A DNA stretch of 64,000 nucleotides from Malurus cyaneus samueli (taxonomy: Eukaryota; Chordata; Aves; Passeriformes; Maluridae), in contig CM019237.1 of assembly GCA_009741485.1 (NCBI GenBank), positions 47,743,195 to 47,807,194 on the forward strand. Direction: 5' to 3'. Positions 57,001-63,000 of this stretch are shown here, piece after piece. Every line of letters begins with the position of its first letter. Position 1 is the stretch's first letter. The notes beneath the pieces are model-generated. The model made no database searches. It was not told the DNA's origin and saw only the letters and a program-made list of their open reading frames with translations. The translations under genes and the position numbers were made by a program.

Positions 57001-60000
57001 TTAACGAATTTAGGTGTGTCCAAAAAAACACATAGCAAATGTATTATAGGAGGAATCAAATGGCATTAAAAAAACCCCAGGAGGACAGAAAGCTAAGCTC
57101 ATGCTTACCCACTGCCTACTTACACGTATCAATTATTTCTTAAGGACTATACATCATTAAGTACTATATAATGTAAAAGCAGGTTAAAATTTAAAATATT
57201 CAACACTTGTTTCCAACTAGGAGTCAAGAGGGGTACTTATGGAATAGGCTTTACCCCACCTATCACAGATCTGTAAAACATGTGGTGTGTTTTACACCAC
57301 ATTCATCCTTCCTGCAATGCATTTGAAATTTACAACGTCCATCTCCTGTTGTTTCTTTGTTTCTTCTCAGATCACACTGCAGCTGGCGGGGGGAGGGAAG
57401 GGGGCGTGGGATGCACCACCACATGCCCTGACATAAATACCACTGAGCTTGTAAATGGCTTACCCATAATGGATTTGTTTTTCCTCAGGAAACACAAAGG
57501 ACAAATAGTATATAAAGATGTATTTGCCTTATTGAGTCAGATCAACAGTTACCAGCCTGGCATCCCATCTCTAATAGTAGTCAGTAACAGATGACTGAGT
57601 AAGAGCATTGAAATGGAGTTATCGTATGGTCAAACATCCTCCAAATACTTCCAGTCTTCAACAATCTAGCTCCTGAATCCCTTTTAGTTGTGATCTACCT
57701 TTTATGAGGAGACCAGAAATGCACACATATTTCAAGATACAGGAGCATCACCGATACATATAATTGTACAATGTGTAATTACGCTCTGGTTCTTGATCTC
57801 TTCTCCTCTGCTGAAAATTCTTTTTATTCACATTTGGTTAACTGAGCATTGAGTTGAGTCAGTGGGACTGCTCTATCATTGTCAATTTGTACTTTAACAG
57901 CATCTAAAGGCACAGTCAGATATCGTACTCTATCATGTTGAAACATCAGACAAATATTAGAGAAAGATTTGGAGGTGTTTAAAAACGCAATGGATGCACA
58001 GAAAATACAGATGTGGAAACCCTATTAAAAAACCAGGGAAATTTTACATATAATAAGCAAGAGATACAAACCACCAACTCACACTGGAATAATTTTGTGA
58101 AAGTTTTTGCTACTTTTTAAGTAGCTTCCGCTAAAATATGATTAAAAATTAAAGCAGCATAGAAGCAGAATGAAACAAAGACTGTGGTTGTGCCTTTTCT
58201 GATTTCACACAACTTACTTTGATCTCAACAAGGGCATCACCAACTTTCACAAGTTGTTCATTGTAATACCACTCCGGTAGTCGTGGCTTATATTGGATCC
58301 AAATATTAAACAAAGTATTAGCCCTAAAAAAAAAAAAAAAAAGAAAAGATACAGGAGAAAGGAAAAGGTTTCAGATTAAACTGGCTGTAGATCTGTCGTA
58401 GCAAATAAACAAATCAGGAAGACTTCAAATTGGTAAACTCCTTTCTTCCAAATCTGTTTGAACTTCTACATATTTCAAAACAAGGGATTATTAAAACCAG
58501 ATTTAACAGGCAGACAAGGACATTTCAGGGTTTCCAGTTTTTATGACATTTTAAATAGGATGAATTTCCTCCTGTGTAAATTCTTACTAAAATGTCTTCG
58601 TATTAATCCCCTTGCGTTGTTCAAGCACTCTCACAAGTGGAAAATCTGTCCCACCTTTCAGCTAGTATTTGAGAGGTTCTGTTTGAAGAAAAAAATTGAT
58701 ATCCTAAACTCAATGAATTACAGCCCACAGCAATAACTGGGCTGGGAACTACAAATGCTGTAAGCAGGAAGAAAATCCCAAAGTAGTATGTCAGGTAGCT
58801 GCAACCTTTGGAACTGGAATAAACCATAGAGCTAGAGAGTATTAGTGCTATGGTATGTAGAGCTCATGGTATATAGATCTACATCATAAGTCACGAAAGA
58901 AGGAATGTTCAGCAATCTTAAATTGTTAAATTCAGAGAGAATCAAATGACATGCTACTAAAATAGAGAGGATTTTATGACAATAGTTGTGATGCTCTTCT
59001 GTTGCCTCTGTCTATTATTCTAGCCACAGTTGATCAAGGATGTCTCTGTGTAACAAATTGCTTCTTTTGCAGAGCCAGCAAGCCCTCCCCAAATGGTCAC
59101 TGACTAGCAGACCTCTGCTACAGAAACACTGACTACCTCGTGCCAGTACTAAAATCCCTGCAGATTGTGTTTTGATGGTCTCATGTGTACACCTTATCCA
59201 CAATACCTTCTTTAAGAAAGCTACATTTAAGCTGGAAAACAATAACTGATTGGACAGACTGCCAAATAAGCACTGAAACCTTTCAGAAATGAACCTTGTT
59301 AGCAAATCATTACCAATATTGAGTGTTCACAGAACCAGGCATGTCTTACATTTATTCTCTTAACAAATCACTTGTACAGAATGTGTCAACAGAGTGCCTC
59401 GTGAAACCACTACAGCTATTTAAAGGCAGCAATTTATGAGGAAAGAAAACCACTGAAGAAAGATAAATTAACATTTAAAGAAATTAACATCTGAAAAATC
59501 CTTCTAGCTGAATTGTCATGCTTAGACCATATGCTTACTGGTGTGAGGTGGCTGGAACTTCTCACTTCTCTTGAGACAGGGATGGTAGAATAGACCACAA
59601 GATACTTTCTTACACTGTTTTCTGACAGTGGAACTTGGAATGCACTCACAGAGTCTCTTACACAATCTACATTTCAGCTCATAAGAACACTCCCAATTTT
59701 TTAAAAAAGCACAATAAGTAACATTTTTCCTCACAGAATGCTATGAGCCACCTTCACATTTCAAGGTGAAACAGATGGCTTTATGAGAAACCTGTCAAAA
59801 TTATCTTTCAAACAAAGAATTGCAACAATCATAATCCTTTTTTTTTTTTTTTTTTCCAAAAGTATAATCTCAGCACAATTTTCAGTTCCTGAAAGTAAGA
59901 GGCAAGGAAATAAGTAGGACATCCTAGAGGTGTATCCTAAAGGAAAAATGCAGTAACCGCACGAACTAGGCCAAAAGCAACAATCGGCATAAAATGTTCT

Positions 60001-63000
60001 AAGGCGTTTTTAAGGAGAAATTTTTTAAGGAAACCACAGCCCAGTGTAATGAAGGGCAAATGGGTATGAGTCCCTACCTGGTCCATCCACGACATTTAAC
60101 AGCCTAAGTGGGTACTGACTTCTCATACTGAGAAAAATATTCCATACCAGTTAGTAACTGCAAAGTGCCTCCAAAGTAAAGGAATCTGTCAAGCAGATAA
60201 GCAGAGTTCCCTTGGACTATGAAAGGAAGAATTTAATAAAAAACTTACAGAGACGGCCGTGTTTTTGTACGAAAATGGATGGGAAAGGAAATCAAACATG
60301 GGAAGGGAAAGGGGAAGGGGAAGGGGAAGGGGAAGGGGAAGGGGAAGGGGAGAAAAGATAACAAGAATGCCCCTGGGTAAAGCTCTGGAAAGGTGAGACT
60401 AGTGAATTTCTTTAAGACTCATCAGCTGGGAAGTCCCCAGGAAAGGTCATCTTCATTTTTTGTTTTGTATGTTCATATTAGCACACGAGATTCTCAGATG
60501 TAATGAACAAGTAAGAAATTAGTTTAGCAAAGTGGTGACAAACCTGACCAGACTTTAAGCTCCAGTGGAAAGATTAAGGTAAACTGATTCTGTTACAATG
60601 CCATGAGTAACTACAAGTGAGTTCATGACACAGTAATGTTTCTTTCACATAGACAAAAGATACTTCCAAACAGCTTCTCAGCCTTTCCATTAAACTGTAG
60701 GATGTAGGACAACTGAGGAACAAGTTAAGCAAGAAAATTCTTCTAAAAATAGTGGACTGATTGAGCTCAGAGGTGAAATTTCTTTATTTCTATCATAATT
60801 AGAAAAAATTTCCCTAAGGTCAACCCATAATAGTGTCCAAAGGACGAGGCTCACATGGCTAAAATCTTTACTACAAGTATAAAGAATTCTCTGATACTGA
60901 TCAAAACACATCTTATTTAATAAGAATGCTAAGCCACACAACATGAGATAAAATCAATAGCTCAAGGTAATGCTTTGATGGCCCTGCTGCCAAGAGAAAT
61001 GGGACAAAACAACTTGTTTAGTTGAGGAAAAATTACTTTTGATTGCTATTTCTGACTGAAAAGATGTGTGATACCAGGGCAGGTCTCTGGTGATTTTTGT
61101 TTCCTACATTAGGACATTTAAGTGCCTAAATTATGGCCTTTCTGTTGATCTATAAACACGAAAAGCTGAAAGAGTTGGAGGGATGAAACTGATAATTTCA
61201 TTTTTCTAAACTGATCACATTTGCCATGTGGAAGCTGGTTTTCTTGTTGCTCAAAGAACAAGAACACTTTGATCTCAATCCATGCCAGGAAAGATAAAAA
61301 GATAGCTTGACAAATGACATAGCAAGCAGTCTTTAGCGCATTTAGGAAAGTACCTGTTATAGCCATTACCTTCAGAAATTCCTAGAACTACCCAGCCTAA
61401 GGCTGGTTCTGCAAGTAGCACCAATGCTCCCATTTTGAATTATCAGACAATGATGCAGTAGGGAAGAAAAAACCCTGAAATTTCATAATCACAAATAAAT
61501 AGTCATGACTTTGCTAGCTGCCTGAACAAATGCAAATAACCAGAATACCAATCTTCTACCTCTGTACTGTCCCTATACAAATGAAGAACATCTGATTATG
61601 CAGAACTACTGGGAGCTTCATGTTACGCAACATTCCCAATGCCCTGGAATTTTGGTAGGGATCATTACCACCAGTGACTTCTGGATAGAGTCAGCTCTCA
61701 TCTCCATGATGAGGACTGCAGATGTGAAAATGCTTTCATGTCAACCAAGGTATGCACGGTCATGGATAACATCCACAAAATAACAGTCTGAATAAGAGAG
61801 AGATTATTTTGACTTAGGTCAAAATATTTGAGATGGTAAAGCAAAAAAAGGCTTGGAGACACTGTTCACAAAAACTGGTCACTTGACACCATATTGCAAA
61901 GAGACCAGATTCAGCATGGCCATCTCCCAAACAGAGGATACAAGGAATGCACAAAAGAATCATTGTTGGCAATTTTGGTGGTCTCTGAAGAAGTGTAACA
62001 GCCAAGTAGTGTTACTTCTTCTAAGGGGGCCTAGAGAAGATATTTTTCAAAATAATACATACCAGCTAAAGCTGAAACAAAAAAAAAAGGTCTGAAACTA
62101 CAAAAAGCCTTCAAAATAGCAAACCAGTGAAATCAGCTGCTGAAGCAATACAAAAAGCCAACACGCTGAGATTCAAAACACTACAGGCAAAACCCTGGAG
62201 ACTGATACCTTCATGACACATCTAGGCCCAGACCTGACAATGAACATGCCCCATAAACAAATTAGGAATCCAGACAGCTTAGAATAGGAAAGATCTCCAG
62301 TTCAGAAAAGGCCAGGCTGCAGGAACTGAGTACCTTCTGAAATGTATACACCTCCTTCAAAGCAGAGTAATTTCTGGACTATTTCTAAGAAACTACTGAG
62401 TGAAATACGCAAGGGTAGAAGCTACACCTAAGTGATGTGGTAACCACTGTAAAAAAAAAAAAAAACCTGTAGCCTAACTCCAATGCTGTTTTTGAAGGAA
62501 CTTCTGAATATCTGGGAAACTTGTGGGGTTTATGTTAAAGACCTTTAAATTTAGAACAGAATAGTATTTAGACAACAACAATAGAAAATGAACTATTTAC
62601 CTCAGAAGTAGTTGAGCTGTTATATCACAATGTACCTAATGCAGCAGGGAGAGCTACATGAGAAATGCACAGTCTGTAAAAGACATATGCATGCACTGTG
62701 AATCATACACCGGTTCCCGTTGCTCTATGCTAACTGCATTACAAAATCTCAACTTATGCATATCCACAGATATGCATGTATGCGAGCAAACAAATATGCA
62801 CTATTATACTCGCCATATGCTCTGCCTGCATCTCTGTGTATAAAAATATAGCAACGCAGACAGAAACATATGCACAAAAAGACCCGTGTGGTGTTATCCT
62901 TGTGTGGCCCTACTTTGGTGAGCACGTACGTGCCCACAAGTGCTCATCCTGGTGGGCTGCCAGTCCCTCCAGCACTGTGAAGGGATTTTCCTACCAAGAA

